IMG/VR virus record: IMGVR_UViG_3300028706_000329
Coordinates: 1 to 60,089 of that record
Length of the DNA stretch: 60,089 nt
Reading direction: 5' to 3' (one strand)
Origin: a virus
Shown here: one piece after another, positions 15,332 to 24,742 of the stretch
How the letters are laid out: each line of letters starts with the position of its first letter
How positions within the stretch are numbered: position 1 is the stretch's first letter
Position numbers and translations under genes: made by a program
Notes under the pieces: generated by a model
Seen by the model: the letters and a program-made list of their open reading frames with translations, nothing else
Database searches by the model: none
What the model was told of the DNA's origin: nothing

Positions 15332-17550
15332 TGAGTTACCAACAAACATTATATAAGATTATTGAACCTATTAAACGAACAACGATACATAGGCTAAATA
15401 AAAAGAAAGCTTGGGAATATGGTTATAACAAAGAACATGATGTGATTGTTATAAGCAAGACTGGTAGGATTGGTGAAGTATATGAAATACAAAACTTAAA
15501 GATTGCATTACCGGAAGTAAAAGAAGTGTATAGCAAACATGATAAGTGGACACCACATGAATACCCTAGAGAATTAAAAAATATCAAAACAATATTTGAC
15601 TGGGAAAGATATCCTGCTCAATTTAAAGATGAATGGCATACGTACATTAATAGAGAATTTACAAGAAGGGAAGAAGGTTTTTGGTTTAATAACAAAGGCA
15701 ACGACACTTATATCACTGGCTCTCATTACAATTACTTGCAGTGGTCCAAGATTGATGTTGGGAAGCCAGACTTTCGAGAAGCAAACAGATTATTCTTTAT
15801 TTTCTGGGAGGCATGCAAGGCAGATACAAGATGCTATGGAATATGCTACCTTAAGAATAGACGGTCTGGATTTAGCTTCATGTCAAGCAGCGAGACAGTT
15901 AATCAAGCTACACTCACTTCAGATGCTAGATTCGGAATCTTATCGAAGACTGGTAGCGATGCAAAGAAGATGTTTACCGACAAGGTCGTCCCAATTTCAT
16001 TACACTACCCATTCTTCTTTAAGCCAATACAAGACGGGATGGACCGTCCCAAGACAGAGCTTGCCTACCGTGTCCCAGCATCCAAACTCACAAGGAAGTC
16101 CATCACCAGTACAACCAACGCCTCCAAAGGGAAAGACCTCGACGGGCTCGATACAACGATAGACTGGAAAAACACAGGGGACAACTCATATGATGGTGAA
16201 AAGTTAAAATTACTTGTTCACGATGAATCTGGTAAATGGGAAAGACCAGATAATATATTAAACAATTGGCGTGTTACAAAAACAACGTTGAGATTAGGAA
16301 GCAGGATTATAGGAAAATGTATGATGGGATCCACCTCAAACTCTTTAGACAAAGGTGGTGATAACTTTAAAAAATTATATAATGGCTCAGACGTTACAAA
16401 AAGAAACCGCAATGGACAGACTGGCTCTGGATTATATAGTTTGTTCATACCTATGGAATGGAACTACGAGGGATTCATTGATTCTTATGGATTACCTGTA
16501 TTCGACACACCCAAAGTTGCGGTTGAAGGACCCTATGGCGATAAAATCGATATTGGAATCATTGAGCATTGGGAAAATGAAGCAGATGGGCTAAAGAGTG
16601 ATTCTGATGGATTGAATGAATTTTATAGACAGTTTCCAAGAACAGAAGAACATGCGTTTAGAGATGAAACAAAAAATAGTATATTTAATTTACAAAAGAT
16701 ATACGAACAAATAGATTATAACGATGATACAAAATCATCTAATAGTGTTTCAAAAGGAAACTTTCAGTGGGAAAATGGTATTAAAGATTCAAGAGTGTTA
16801 TTTACACCTGATAGAAACGGAAGATTTAATATATCTTGGACACCAAGTATAAATCTACAAAACCACGTAATAAGTAAAAATAGAGCTAAATACCCTGGTA
16901 ATGAGCACATGGGTGCATTTGGCTGTGATAGCTACGATATATCCGGTACGACAGATGGTCAAGGATCTAAAGGAGCTTTACACGGATTAACTAAATTTAG
17001 TATGGAAGATGCACCTTCTAATACTTTTTTTCTAGAGTATATAGCTCGACCACAAACAGCAGAGATATTTTTTGAAGATGTGTTAATGGCATTAGTATTT
17101 TACGGTATGCCACTTCTTGCAGAGAATAATAAACCAAGACTTTTGTATTATTTAAAAAGAAGAGGATATAGAGGTTACTCAATGAATAGACCAGATAAAA
17201 CCGCAAACAAATTATCTGTAGCAGAAAGAGAAATAGGTGGTATACCTAATTCATCAGAAGACATAAAACAAATACATGCTGCAGCAATTGAATCATATAT
17301 TGATAAATATGTAGGATTACAGGAAGATGGAAACTACGGTAATATATATTTTAACACAACATTGAATGATTGGTCTAAGTTTAATATAAACAACAGGACT
17401 AAACATGATGCAGCTATAAGTTCAGGACTTGCAATTATTGCGAACAACAGACACTTATACGAACCAAAACAACAAAGACAAATAAAAACATTGGACTTTG
17501 GATTTAAAAAATACAACAATCAAGGAAACATTTCAAAAATATTAAAATAA
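15331..17550 (+). CDS. terL: Terminase large subunit
   Basis: A 739-residue packaging motor. The Walker-A-like segment is KNRRSGFSFMSSS at residues 175-187, a deviant form common in phage terminases. Walker B is LLVHDE with Asp298 and Glu299, and a coupling TSN-type motif follows (MGSTSNSLDKGG). The C-terminal nuclease half begins with FGCDSYDISGT near residue 530. The protein cuts and pumps phage DNA into the prohead with the portal encoded next. DNA of about 15735-16190, covering the ATPase core, uses C- and G-ending codons far more than the rest of the gene, which may mark recombination. Confidence 0.85.
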   Translation: MSYQQTLYKIIEPIKRTTIHRLNKKKAWEYGYNKEHDVIVISKTGRIGEVYEIQNLKIALPEVKEVYSKHDKWTPHEYPRELKNIKTIFDWERYPAQFKDEWHTYINREFTRREEGFWFNNKGNDTYITGSHYNYLQWSKIDVGKPDFREANRLFFIFWEACKADTRCYGICYLKNRRSGFSFMSSSETVNQATLTSDARFGILSKTGSDAKKMFTDKVVPISLHYPFFFKPIQDGMDRPKTELAYRVPASKLTRKSITSTTNASKGKDLDGLDTTIDWKNTGDNSYDGEKLKLLVHDESGKWERPDNILNNWRVTKTTLRLGSRIIGKCMMGSTSNSLDKGGDNFKKLYNGSDVTKRNRNGQTGSGLYSLFIPMEWNYEGFIDSYGLPVFDTPKVAVEGPYGDKIDIGIIEHWENEADGLKSDSDGLNEFYRQFPRTEEHAFRDETKNSIFNLQKIYEQIDYNDDTKSSNSVSKGNFQWENGIKDSRVLFTPDRNGRFNISWTPSINLQNHVISKNRAKYPGNEHMGAFGCDSYDISGTTDGQGSKGALHGLTKFSMEDAPSNTFFLEYIARPQTAEIFFEDVLMALVFYGMPLLAENNKPRLLYYLKRRGYRGYSMNRPDKTANKLSVAEREIGGIPNSSEDIKQIHAAAIESYIDKYVGLQEDGNYGNIYFNTTLNDWSKFNINNRTKHDAAISSGLAIIANNRHLYEPKQQRQIKTLDFGFKKYNNQGNISKILK

Positions 17551-19971
17551 ATGGATTCATCATCAACAGGCATATTCCCCTCACAAGCAGTCCCAAGCGA
17601 AGAAAAAGCAGGCAGATCCTATGGTTTAAGCGTTGCTAAAGCAATTGAATCTGAATGGTTTAAAAGAGATTCAGGGTCAACTAAATATTATGCTAATAGA
17701 GACAACTTTCATAGGCTGCGTTTATATGCAAGAGGAGAACAATCAATACAAAAGTATAAAGATGAATTATCTATAAACGGTGATTTATCATATTTAAATT
17801 TAGATTGGAAGCCAGTACCAATTATACCTAAGTTTGTAGATATAGTTGTTAATGGTATTCAAGAAAGAACATATGATATAAAAGCTTATTCACAAGATTC
17901 AGCTTCTATTAAAAAAAGAAGTGATTACGTGCAGGACATTGCTGAGGACATGATGATGAAAGAGTATAAAGATAATATTCAAAAAGAATTAGGCCTTGAC
18001 ACTTATAAAACAAATCAAAAAACATTACCTGAAAATGAAGAAGAGCTTCAGCTGCATATGCAATTAGAATATAAGGATTCTATAGAAATAGCAGAAGAAG
18101 AGGCTATAAATAATGTTTTTGATCATAATAAATATCATTTAATAAAGAAAAGATTAGACTACGATATTGTGACAATAGGTATGGCCGCTGTAAAAAACGA
18201 ATATACAACTTCAGAGGGTATAAATATAAAATATGTTGATCCATCAGATTTAGTTCATTCTTATACAGATTCACCTTACTTTGATGATATATACTATGTT
18301 GGTGAAATAAGAAGAGTATCTGTGGTGGACCTTAAAAAACAATATCCAGAATTAACAGACGAGGATATTAAAAAACATATTGAAAATCAAGGTAGCAGTA
18401 CTAAATTGTATAATAAAGCTTATCAAACAGCGGATTCAGAGGACAACGCATATGCTTATGTATTGTATTTTGAATATAAAACATACAAGGATCAAGTACA
18501 TAAAATAAAAGAAACATCCACAGGCGCGGAAAAATCAATTCAAAAAACAGACGCATTTAACCCCCCTAAAGATGAGAGATCAAGATTTAAAAAAGCTAAT
18601 AGAACAATTGAAGTAATATATGAAGGTACAAAAATTATTGGATCCGATATATTATTAAGATGGCAATTAGCTGAAAATATGACAAGACCAAAATCTAATA
18701 CGGTTAAAGCACAATTTAGTTACAATATGGTCGCGCCGAGAATGTATAAAGGTAAGGTTGAATCATTAGTTGGAAGAATGACTACATTCGCAGATATGGT
18801 TCAATTAACTCATTTAAAATTACAGCAGGTGTTATCAAGGATGGTTCCAGATGGTGTATTTTTAGATGCAGATGGTATAGCTGAAGTAGATTTAGGTAAT
18901 GGAACAAATTATAATCCACAAGAAGCTTTAAACATGTATTTCCAAACAGGATCTGTTATTGGTAGATCAATGACACAAGACGGGGACTTTAACAACGGAA
19001 GAGTACCAATACAGGAGTTGCAGAGTAGTAGTGGGGGAGCTAAAATACAAAGTTTAATAACATCTTATAACTATTATTTACAAATGATACGTGATGTTAC
19101 GGGGCTAAATGAAGCAAGAGATGGTTCAACACCTGATAAAAATGCTTTAGTAGGTTTACAAAAATTAGCAGCTGCAAATTCAAATACAGCGACAAGGCAT
19201 ATATTGCAGTCTGGTTTATATTTAACATTAAAAACCGCAGAAGCAATTTCTCTTAGAATATCTGATGTTTTAGAGTTTGGGCCAACAAAAAAATCTTTTG
19301 TGCAAAGTATAGGTAAATATAATGTTGCTGTATTAAATGAAATTAAAACTTTACAGCTCCACGATTTTGGAATATTTTTAGAGTTAGCTCCTGATGATGA
19401 AGAAAAACAAGTACTAGAGAATAATATTCAAATATCTTTACAAAAAGAACAAATAAATTTAGAAGATGCAATTGACGTGCGTGAGATTAAAAACCTTAAG
19501 CTTGCAAATCAGTTGTTAAAACTAAGAAGAAGGAAAAAATTTGAACAAGATAGAGTTGTGCAACAACAAAACATACAGATGCAAACGCAATCTAACGCTC
19601 AAGCTGCTCAAGCCGCCGCTCAAGCGGATGTTCAAAAACAACAAGCTATAACACAACAAAAATCTCAGTTGGCTCAAATTGAAAGCGAATTAGATATTAA
19701 AAAAATGGAAAGAGAGGCTGAGCTTAAAAAAGAATTGATGTTAAAAGAATTTGAATTAAATATGCAACTTAAAGATGCTGATTTAAATGTAATTAAAGAT
19801 AAAGAGAAGTATAAAGAAGATAGGAAAGATGATAGAACAAAAATACAAGCTTCTCAACAGTCTGAATTAATAGATCAAAGAAAAAATGATAAGCCACCAA
19901 AAAACTTTGAATCCACTATGGGATTTGATAATTTAGGTGGATTTGGCACAGAACAATTTGAGCCAAGATAA
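17551..19971 (+). CDS. Portal protein
   Basis: An 806-residue protein directly after terL with no spacer. The order, size and motifs fit a podovirus portal: an N-terminal wing region with IPKFVDIVVNGIQERTYDI, a stem and crown region, and NYYLQMIRDVTGLNEARDGSTPD near residue 510-535. Residues about 660-780 form a long Gln/Ala- and then Lys/Glu-rich coiled coil ending in a short GGFGTEQF tail. It would form the dodecameric channel for DNA and dock the terminase and the connector proteins. Confidence 0.82.
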   Translation: MDSSSTGIFPSQAVPSEEKAGRSYGLSVAKAIESEWFKRDSGSTKYYANRDNFHRLRLYARGEQSIQKYKDELSINGDLSYLNLDWKPVPIIPKFVDIVVNGIQERTYDIKAYSQDSASIKKRSDYVQDIAEDMMMKEYKDNIQKELGLDTYKTNQKTLPENEEELQLHMQLEYKDSIEIAEEEAINNVFDHNKYHLIKKRLDYDIVTIGMAAVKNEYTTSEGINIKYVDPSDLVHSYTDSPYFDDIYYVGEIRRVSVVDLKKQYPELTDEDIKKHIENQGSSTKLYNKAYQTADSEDNAYAYVLYFEYKTYKDQVHKIKETSTGAEKSIQKTDAFNPPKDERSRFKKANRTIEVIYEGTKIIGSDILLRWQLAENMTRPKSNTVKAQFSYNMVAPRMYKGKVESLVGRMTTFADMVQLTHLKLQQVLSRMVPDGVFLDADGIAEVDLGNGTNYNPQEALNMYFQTGSVIGRSMTQDGDFNNGRVPIQELQSSSGGAKIQSLITSYNYYLQMIRDVTGLNEARDGSTPDKNALVGLQKLAAANSNTATRHILQSGLYLTLKTAEAISLRISDVLEFGPTKKSFVQSIGKYNVAVLNEIKTLQLHDFGIFLELAPDDEEKQVLENNIQISLQKEQINLEDAIDVREIKNLKLANQLLKLRRRKKFEQDRVVQQQNIQMQTQSNAQAAQAAAQADVQKQQAITQQKSQLAQIESELDIKKMEREAELKKELMLKEFELNMQLKDADLNVIKDKEKYKEDRKDDRTKIQASQQSELIDQRKNDKPPKNFESTMGFDNLGGFGTEQFEPR

Positions 19972-19989
19972 TAACTAAATAATAAAAAA

Positions 19990-20307
19990 ATGAGTAAAGT
20001 AGCAAAAAATGATTGGACCGCTAGTATAAACGGTTCAGCGTATTCAACAGCAAGTTCAGCTGCAATAACACCAACTTCTGGAAATGTATGGATAGCAATA
20101 ACAATCCTTACAGATACAGTCTTTGATAGTGCAAGCGGATTAGTTGCTGAAAGTGCGACAACGTATGTTAACACTGAAGGCATTGGGGCAGGAGCCGCAG
20201 GTTTAGTAGTTGATAGCGTAACATTCCCAAAAGGAGTAACAATTTATGGTCGTTGGACTGAAATTGATGTTGCTTCAGGAACTATTGTTGCATATCAAGG
20301 AATTTAA
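19990..20307 (+). CDS. Small beta-rich virion protein, putative (105 aa)
   Basis: It is Thr/Ala/Ser-rich with alternating hydrophobic strands (VWIAITILTDTVFDS, VTFPKGVTIYGRWTEID). Its place between portal and scaffold suggests a head decoration or head-fibre protein. No family is recognised. It has its own AATAAAAAA start context and is followed by a perfect hairpin at 20316-20341. Confidence 0.6.
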   Translation: MSKVAKNDWTASINGSAYSTASSAAITPTSGNVWIAITILTDTVFDSASGLVAESATTYVNTEGIGAGAAGLVVDSVTFPKGVTIYGRWTEIDVASGTIVAYQGI

Positions 20308-20315
20308 AGGTATAC

Positions 20316-20341
20316 GTATTCTTGCCTTATTAAAAGAATAC
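20316..20341 (+). other. Perfect intergenic hairpin GTATTCTT/AAGAATAC
   Basis: Eight perfectly paired bases (20316-20323 with 20334-20341) around a ten-base loop. It is followed by AAATAATT rather than a T-run, so it is a weak terminator at best. It lies between the small virion gene and the scaffold gene and may set their relative expression through RNA processing or stability. Confidence 0.55.
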
Positions 20342-20359
20342 AAATAATTATATTATATT

Positions 20360-21562
20360 ATGTCAGAAGAAACACAAGTAAAAATTGTAGAAGATGAAAA
20401 TCCATCAACTGCAGAACAAGAAACCAAAGTGCTCAAAAAAATGGGTGCTGATATAGGTGAAGAATCTATTACTAAAGTAGATTTAAGACAAACTAAAGAA
20501 GAAACAGATGCCGTTCAAGAACAAAGCACAGATGATAGCCTGTCAAGCGGAAGCGACACGGATGAAAAAGCTGGGGAAGAAACCAAAGTGGAATTGCAAG
20601 AAGTACAGCAAGAAGAAAGCCAATTAGCTTTAGAAGAAGTAATTGACGAAGAAACCAAGGAAGAACCTAAAGAAGATCCTATAGAGGAACTTAAAGAAGA
20701 AATAGAAGAAGCTGTTCAAACATCACAAGATACAGCAACAGAATTACCAGAAAACATTCAAAAGGTTGTAGACTTTATGAATGATACTGGTGGAACGTTA
20801 GAAGATTATGTAAAAATTAATCAAGATTATTCTAACACAGATGATTCAACTTTATTATATCAATATTATAATCAAACTAAATCACATCTTACAAAAGATG
20901 AAATAGATTTTTTAATTGAAGATAATTTTTCATTTGATGATGAAATTGATGAACCAAGAGATATTAAGCGAAAACAACTCGCTTATAAAGAAGAGATTGC
21001 AAAAGCAAAAATTCATTTAGAAGGATTGAAAAGTAAATACTACGAAGAAGTCAAGTTGGGTTCTAAGTTAACTTCAGATCAACAAAAAGCAATTGAGTTT
21101 TTCAATACCTATAACACCGAACAATCAACACAGCAAGAAACGCGAAAAAAGCAGGCAGCCCATTTTAATAATGAATCTAAAAAAGTTTTTACAGATGAAT
21201 TTAAAGGTTTTGAATTTAATGTTTCAGACAAAAAATATAGATTTAATGTTAAAGATAAAAAGCAAGTACAAGATAAGCACGCGAGTGTATTAAATGTTTT
21301 TGATAAGTATATTGACAACAATAATATGCTAAAAGACGCACCTGGTTATCACAAAGCTCTTTTTGTTGCGGACAATGCAGACGCAATTGCAAATCATTTT
21401 TATGAACAAGGTAAAACTGATGCTATAAAACAGTTAAATGCAGAATCCAAAAATATAAACATGGATCCTCGTCAAGCTGGCACAGTTGAAGCTGGAGGCT
21501 TAAAAGTAAGAGCAATTAGTGGTGATGATAGTTCAAAACTTAAAATTAAACTTAAAAAATAA
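20360..21562 (+). CDS. Capsid scaffolding protein, putative
   Basis: A 400-residue, very acidic, helical protein placed immediately before the major capsid gene. The first 130 residues are almost entirely Glu, Gln, Lys, Thr and Ser. The rest holds charged coiled-coil segments, and the C-terminus is basic (KLKIKLKK), as is usual for scaffold proteins that bind the capsid shell through a basic tail. Sequence similarity to a named family was not needed for this call, which rests on composition and order. Confidence 0.72.
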   Translation: MSEETQVKIVEDENPSTAEQETKVLKKMGADIGEESITKVDLRQTKEETDAVQEQSTDDSLSSGSDTDEKAGEETKVELQEVQQEESQLALEEVIDEETKEEPKEDPIEELKEEIEEAVQTSQDTATELPENIQKVVDFMNDTGGTLEDYVKINQDYSNTDDSTLLYQYYNQTKSHLTKDEIDFLIEDNFSFDDEIDEPRDIKRKQLAYKEEIAKAKIHLEGLKSKYYEEVKLGSKLTSDQQKAIEFFNTYNTEQSTQQETRKKQAAHFNNESKKVFTDEFKGFEFNVSDKKYRFNVKDKKQVQDKHASVLNVFDKYIDNNNMLKDAPGYHKALFVADNADAIANHFYEQGKTDAIKQLNAESKNINMDPRQAGTVEAGGLKVRAISGDDSSKLKIKLKK

Positions 21563-21584
21563 TAATTAAAAATTTCAATATAAA

Positions 21585-23033
21585 ATGGCAGCAATAACTC
21601 CAACAGCCGGAGGCAGTCTAAATTCAACACCTGCACCGGCTAAACAGACTTTGTCTTCTAACTACCTATCTTTTACAGGTGGTTCTAATGACTGGTCTCA
21701 ACAATACCTACCGGATTTATATGAGAAAGAAGTTGAAGTATTTGGAAACAGATCCGTAGCTTCTTTCCTAAGATTAGTAGGCGCTGAAATGCCTATGACT
21801 TCTGACCAAGTAGTTTGGTCTGAGCAAGGTAGATTACATTTACATTACAAAGGTGCAGCAGTAGCTAACACCGGTGTAATTACAATCGCATCAAGTGGCA
21901 CACATGCCGTAAGAGTAGGGCAAACAATCGTATTAAGCGATAACCAAACTTCTCCTACAGTAATTAAGTGTTACATCTCTGCGGTTGCGTCCGACAACAC
22001 AACATGTACTGCAATTCCTTATACAGGAGCTGCAACGGTTGGTGCAGTGTCTGGATTCGATACCACTGATGATAGTGCATCAAACACGTGTGACTTTTTC
22101 GTTTATGGTTCTGAATTTAAGAAAGGAACTTCAGGAATGTCTAACGCGGTACAGCCTTCTTTCGCTTCTTTAACTAACAAACCAATTATCATTAAAGATA
22201 AATATGAAGTATCAGGATCTGACGCTTCTCAAATTGGTTGGGTTGAAGTAACAGGTGAAAATGGACAATCTGGTTACCTATGGTATTTAAAAGCTGAAGG
22301 TGACACGAGACAAAGATTCGAGGATAACCTTGAAATGGCAATGATTGAGGGTGAACTAGCAGCAGCAGCTGGTGGCGTAGACTCACAACTTGGTACAGCT
22401 GGATCAGCTGATACTGCAGGTACACAGGGTCTTTTTGCAGCAATAACTGCAAGAGGTCACATTACCACTGGTATCGCAGGTACTTCAGCTACAGATGACT
22501 TAGGTTCGTTTGATAACATTCTTAAGAAATTTGATGCTCAAGGGGCGATCGAAGAAAATATGTTATTTATTAACAGAAACGTATCTTTAGCAATTGACGA
22601 TATGCTTGCAACGCAAAATTCTTACGGTGCGGGTGGTACATCTTATGGTGTATTCTCAAATAGTGAAGATATGGCACTTAACTTAGGATTTTCTGGATTT
22701 AGAAGAGGTTCTTATGACTTCTATAAAACTGACTGGAAATACTTAAATGATGGCTCAACAAGAGGAATTATTGAAGACGACGTAAGAGGTGTAGTAGTAC
22801 CGGCTGGTACATCTACTGTTTATGACCAAATTCTTGGTAAAAACATTAAAAGACCTTTCTTACACGTAAGATATAGAGCTTCTGAAGCTGATGACAGAAA
22901 GATGAAATCTTGGACAACTGGTTCAGTTGGTGGAAACATCACTTCTGACCTAGATGCGATGGAAGTTCATTACCTATCTGAAAGATGTCTAATTACACAA
23001 GGTGCAAACAACTTTATGTTATTGACTTCTTAA
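21585..23033 (+). CDS. Major capsid protein
   Basis: A 482-residue protein downstream of the scaffold and followed by a strong terminator. The sequence has a long beta-rich P-domain-like middle, FGNRSVASFLRLVGAEMPM, ENMLFINRNVSLAIDDML, and DFYKTDWKYLND near residue 380, followed by KRPFLHVRYRASEADDRKMKSWTTGSVGG, which fits the HK97-fold capsid of large podoviruses. Codons are visibly more C-ending than in neighbours (for example repeated AAC, GAC and TTC), consistent with high expression. An HK97 fold is inferred, not shown. Confidence 0.85.
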   Translation: MAAITPTAGGSLNSTPAPAKQTLSSNYLSFTGGSNDWSQQYLPDLYEKEVEVFGNRSVASFLRLVGAEMPMTSDQVVWSEQGRLHLHYKGAAVANTGVITIASSGTHAVRVGQTIVLSDNQTSPTVIKCYISAVASDNTTCTAIPYTGAATVGAVSGFDTTDDSASNTCDFFVYGSEFKKGTSGMSNAVQPSFASLTNKPIIIKDKYEVSGSDASQIGWVEVTGENGQSGYLWYLKAEGDTRQRFEDNLEMAMIEGELAAAAGGVDSQLGTAGSADTAGTQGLFAAITARGHITTGIAGTSATDDLGSFDNILKKFDAQGAIEENMLFINRNVSLAIDDMLATQNSYGAGGTSYGVFSNSEDMALNLGFSGFRRGSYDFYKTDWKYLNDGSTRGIIEDDVRGVVVPAGTSTVYDQILGKNIKRPFLHVRYRASEADDRKMKSWTTGSVGGNITSDLDAMEVHYLSERCLITQGANNFMLLTS

Positions 23034-23044
23034 TACTTTTTTAC

Positions 23045-23086
23045 AGTAGAGCAGGGCGCGGTAACAGCGCCTTAGCTTTACTTTTT
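23045..23086 (+). terminator. Intrinsic terminator after capsid gene
   Basis: GGCGC at 23054-23058 pairs with GCGCC at 23067-23071 around GGTAACA, with outer imperfect AGTAGAGC/GCTTTACT pairing, followed by TTTTT at 23082-23086. It comes 12 bases after the capsid stop and should insulate the very strong capsid transcript. Confidence 0.85.
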
Positions 23087-23109
23087 ATTAACTTATATTA
23101 TATTATATC

Positions 23110-23973
23110 ATGAAAAAAAATAAATCTGCCCAAAGGGCACAAAGTGCTGTTAAATCAGCACCAATACAAGAAACATTTACAGAAGAAGTTGCTGTTAAAG
23201 AACTAGTGACTAAAAAAACTGTAAAAGAAATGCCATTACCAGAACCGAACTCTGGTTGGGCAATGAAAGATAGGTTATATGCACTCAAAGATGGATTATC
23301 CCCTTTGACATATACTATAAAAAGTTCCGGTATATTCTATTTTGATGAAGAAAAAGGATATGAAAGAGAGCTTAAATACACAACAAATCAAACAACAGCA
23401 TTTGTTGATGAGTTTAAAGGAGATGCTAAATTAGAGCACATAACATTTGTTGATGGTACACTAAAAGTACCTAAAGCAAAACAAACATTACAAAAACTTT
23501 TATCATTATATCACCCTCAAAGGAATTCATTATTTTTTGAATTCGATCCAGAAACACAAGCTGAAGATGAGTTAGATATGATGGAATTAGAAATTGAAGC
23601 TTTAAATGCAGCAATGAGCATGGAAATTGACCAGATAGAGGCAATAGTGCGTACTGAAGCTGGAAATAAGGCATCTAAGATGACTTCTAAGGAACTTAGA
23701 CGTGATTTGATTAATATTGCAAAGAGAGATCCTATTCTATTCTTAGAACTAGCGAATGACGAAAACATCAATATTAGGAATATGGGTATTAGAGCGGTTG
23801 AAGCTGGAATTATAAGCTTATCATCTGATCAAAGAACATTCACATGGGGAGCAACAAATAAAAAATTAGTTACGGTACCATACGAAGAAAATCCATACAG
23901 TGCATTAGCAGCGTTTTTCAAAACCGATGATGGAATTGAAATATACGATGCAATTGAAAAAAGACTTAAGTAA
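23110..23973 (+). CDS. Putative head or connector-associated protein (287 aa)
   Basis: Family not recognised. The N-terminal 40 residues are Lys-rich and disordered. Residues about 45-140 look beta-rich (RLYALKDGLSPLTYTIKSSGIFYF) with a short PxxxTLQKLLSLYHPQ helix. Residues 150-285 are helical, with an acidic QAEDELDMMELEIEALNAAM stretch. Its position directly after the capsid gene suggests a head completion protein. A hairpin lies just downstream. Confidence 0.6.
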   Translation: MKKNKSAQRAQSAVKSAPIQETFTEEVAVKELVTKKTVKEMPLPEPNSGWAMKDRLYALKDGLSPLTYTIKSSGIFYFDEEKGYERELKYTTNQTTAFVDEFKGDAKLEHITFVDGTLKVPKAKQTLQKLLSLYHPQRNSLFFEFDPETQAEDELDMMELEIEALNAAMSMEIDQIEAIVRTEAGNKASKMTSKELRRDLINIAKRDPILFLELANDENINIRNMGIRAVEAGIISLSSDQRTFTWGATNKKLVTVPYEENPYSALAAFFKTDDGIEIYDAIEKRLK

Positions 23974-23986
23974 GTCGTAATTATAG

Positions 23987-24015
23987 TATAAGGCTACTGT
24001 AATTGTGGCCTTATA
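23987..24015 (+). other. Hairpin TATAAGGC/GCCTTATA
   Basis: Eight perfectly paired bases (23987-23994 and 24008-24015) with a thirteen-base loop, followed by A/T-rich but not T-run sequence. It separates the gene ending at 23973 from that starting at 24035. It may be a weak terminator or a processing hairpin. Confidence 0.55.
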
Positions 24016-24034
24016 TTATAATAATAAAAAAAAT

Positions 24035-24739
24035 ATGGCAATTAGCATAGATACAGTTTATCAAAGAGTACAAGCTATTCTTAACAAAGAAAATCGTGGA
24101 TATATAACGCCACAAGAATTTAATTTATTCGCTAATCAAGCACAGCTTGAAATATTCGAACAGTATTTCTTTGACCTAAATCAATATGAAAGACTGCCAA
24201 AAAAAGATACTGAGTATAGCAACTTATCACAACTTACTAATGAAAAAATAAGTAAATTTAAAACCTCAGCAACACTTACATTTGAAAATGAATATTTTGA
24301 ATTGCCAAGTAATTTACATAAGCTAGGCACGGTTATATACAACGGTACAACACCTGTTGAGCAAATAGATCAAAAAAATTTACTAGAATATACGCTTTCC
24401 CCTTTAACATCCCCAACAACAACAAATCCTGTTTTTATACAGAACATTAAAGGAGCATCTTCTACATGGAGCGTTGTAGTATCCCCTAATACCATAACAT
24501 CTCTTATAACGGCATCCTATCTAAGAAAACCTAATAATGTTGAGTGGTCAGGAACAAGTGTTGCTGGAATACTTTTATTTAACTCTGGTAATTCTCAGGA
24601 TTTTGAATTGCATGAATCAGATGAAGTAAAATTAGTAATTAAAATATTATTGTATGCAGGATTAAGTATAAAACAAGCTGATGTTGCACAATTAGCTGAT
24701 GCAAAAGAAACTAAGCAAATACAACAAGAAAAATCTTAA
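24035..24739 (+). CDS. Head-tail connector or tail adaptor protein, putative (234 aa)
   Basis: The ATG at 24035 follows an A-rich run and is preferred to an in-frame GTG at 24005 that would overlap the hairpin. The start (DTVYQRVQAILNKENRGYITPQEFNLFANQAQLEIFEQYFFDLNQY) is helical, like podovirus adaptor proteins, followed by beta segments (FELPSNLHKLGTVIYNG, TSLITASYLRKP) and a helical C-terminus. The position between the capsid and large tail genes fits the T7 gp11-like adaptor ring. The assignment is by order and pattern. Confidence 0.65.
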   Translation: MAISIDTVYQRVQAILNKENRGYITPQEFNLFANQAQLEIFEQYFFDLNQYERLPKKDTEYSNLSQLTNEKISKFKTSATLTFENEYFELPSNLHKLGTVIYNGTTPVEQIDQKNLLEYTLSPLTSPTTTNPVFIQNIKGASSTWSVVVSPNTITSLITASYLRKPNNVEWSGTSVAGILLFNSGNSQDFELHESDEVKLVIKILLYAGLSIKQADVAQLADAKETKQIQQEKS

Positions 24740-24742
24740 TAA

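Noticed and set aside
15596-16162. 188-codon second frame inside terL
   Set aside because: It starts at a TTG inside the strongly supported terL gene and has no domain. It is kept only as part of the codon-island observation.
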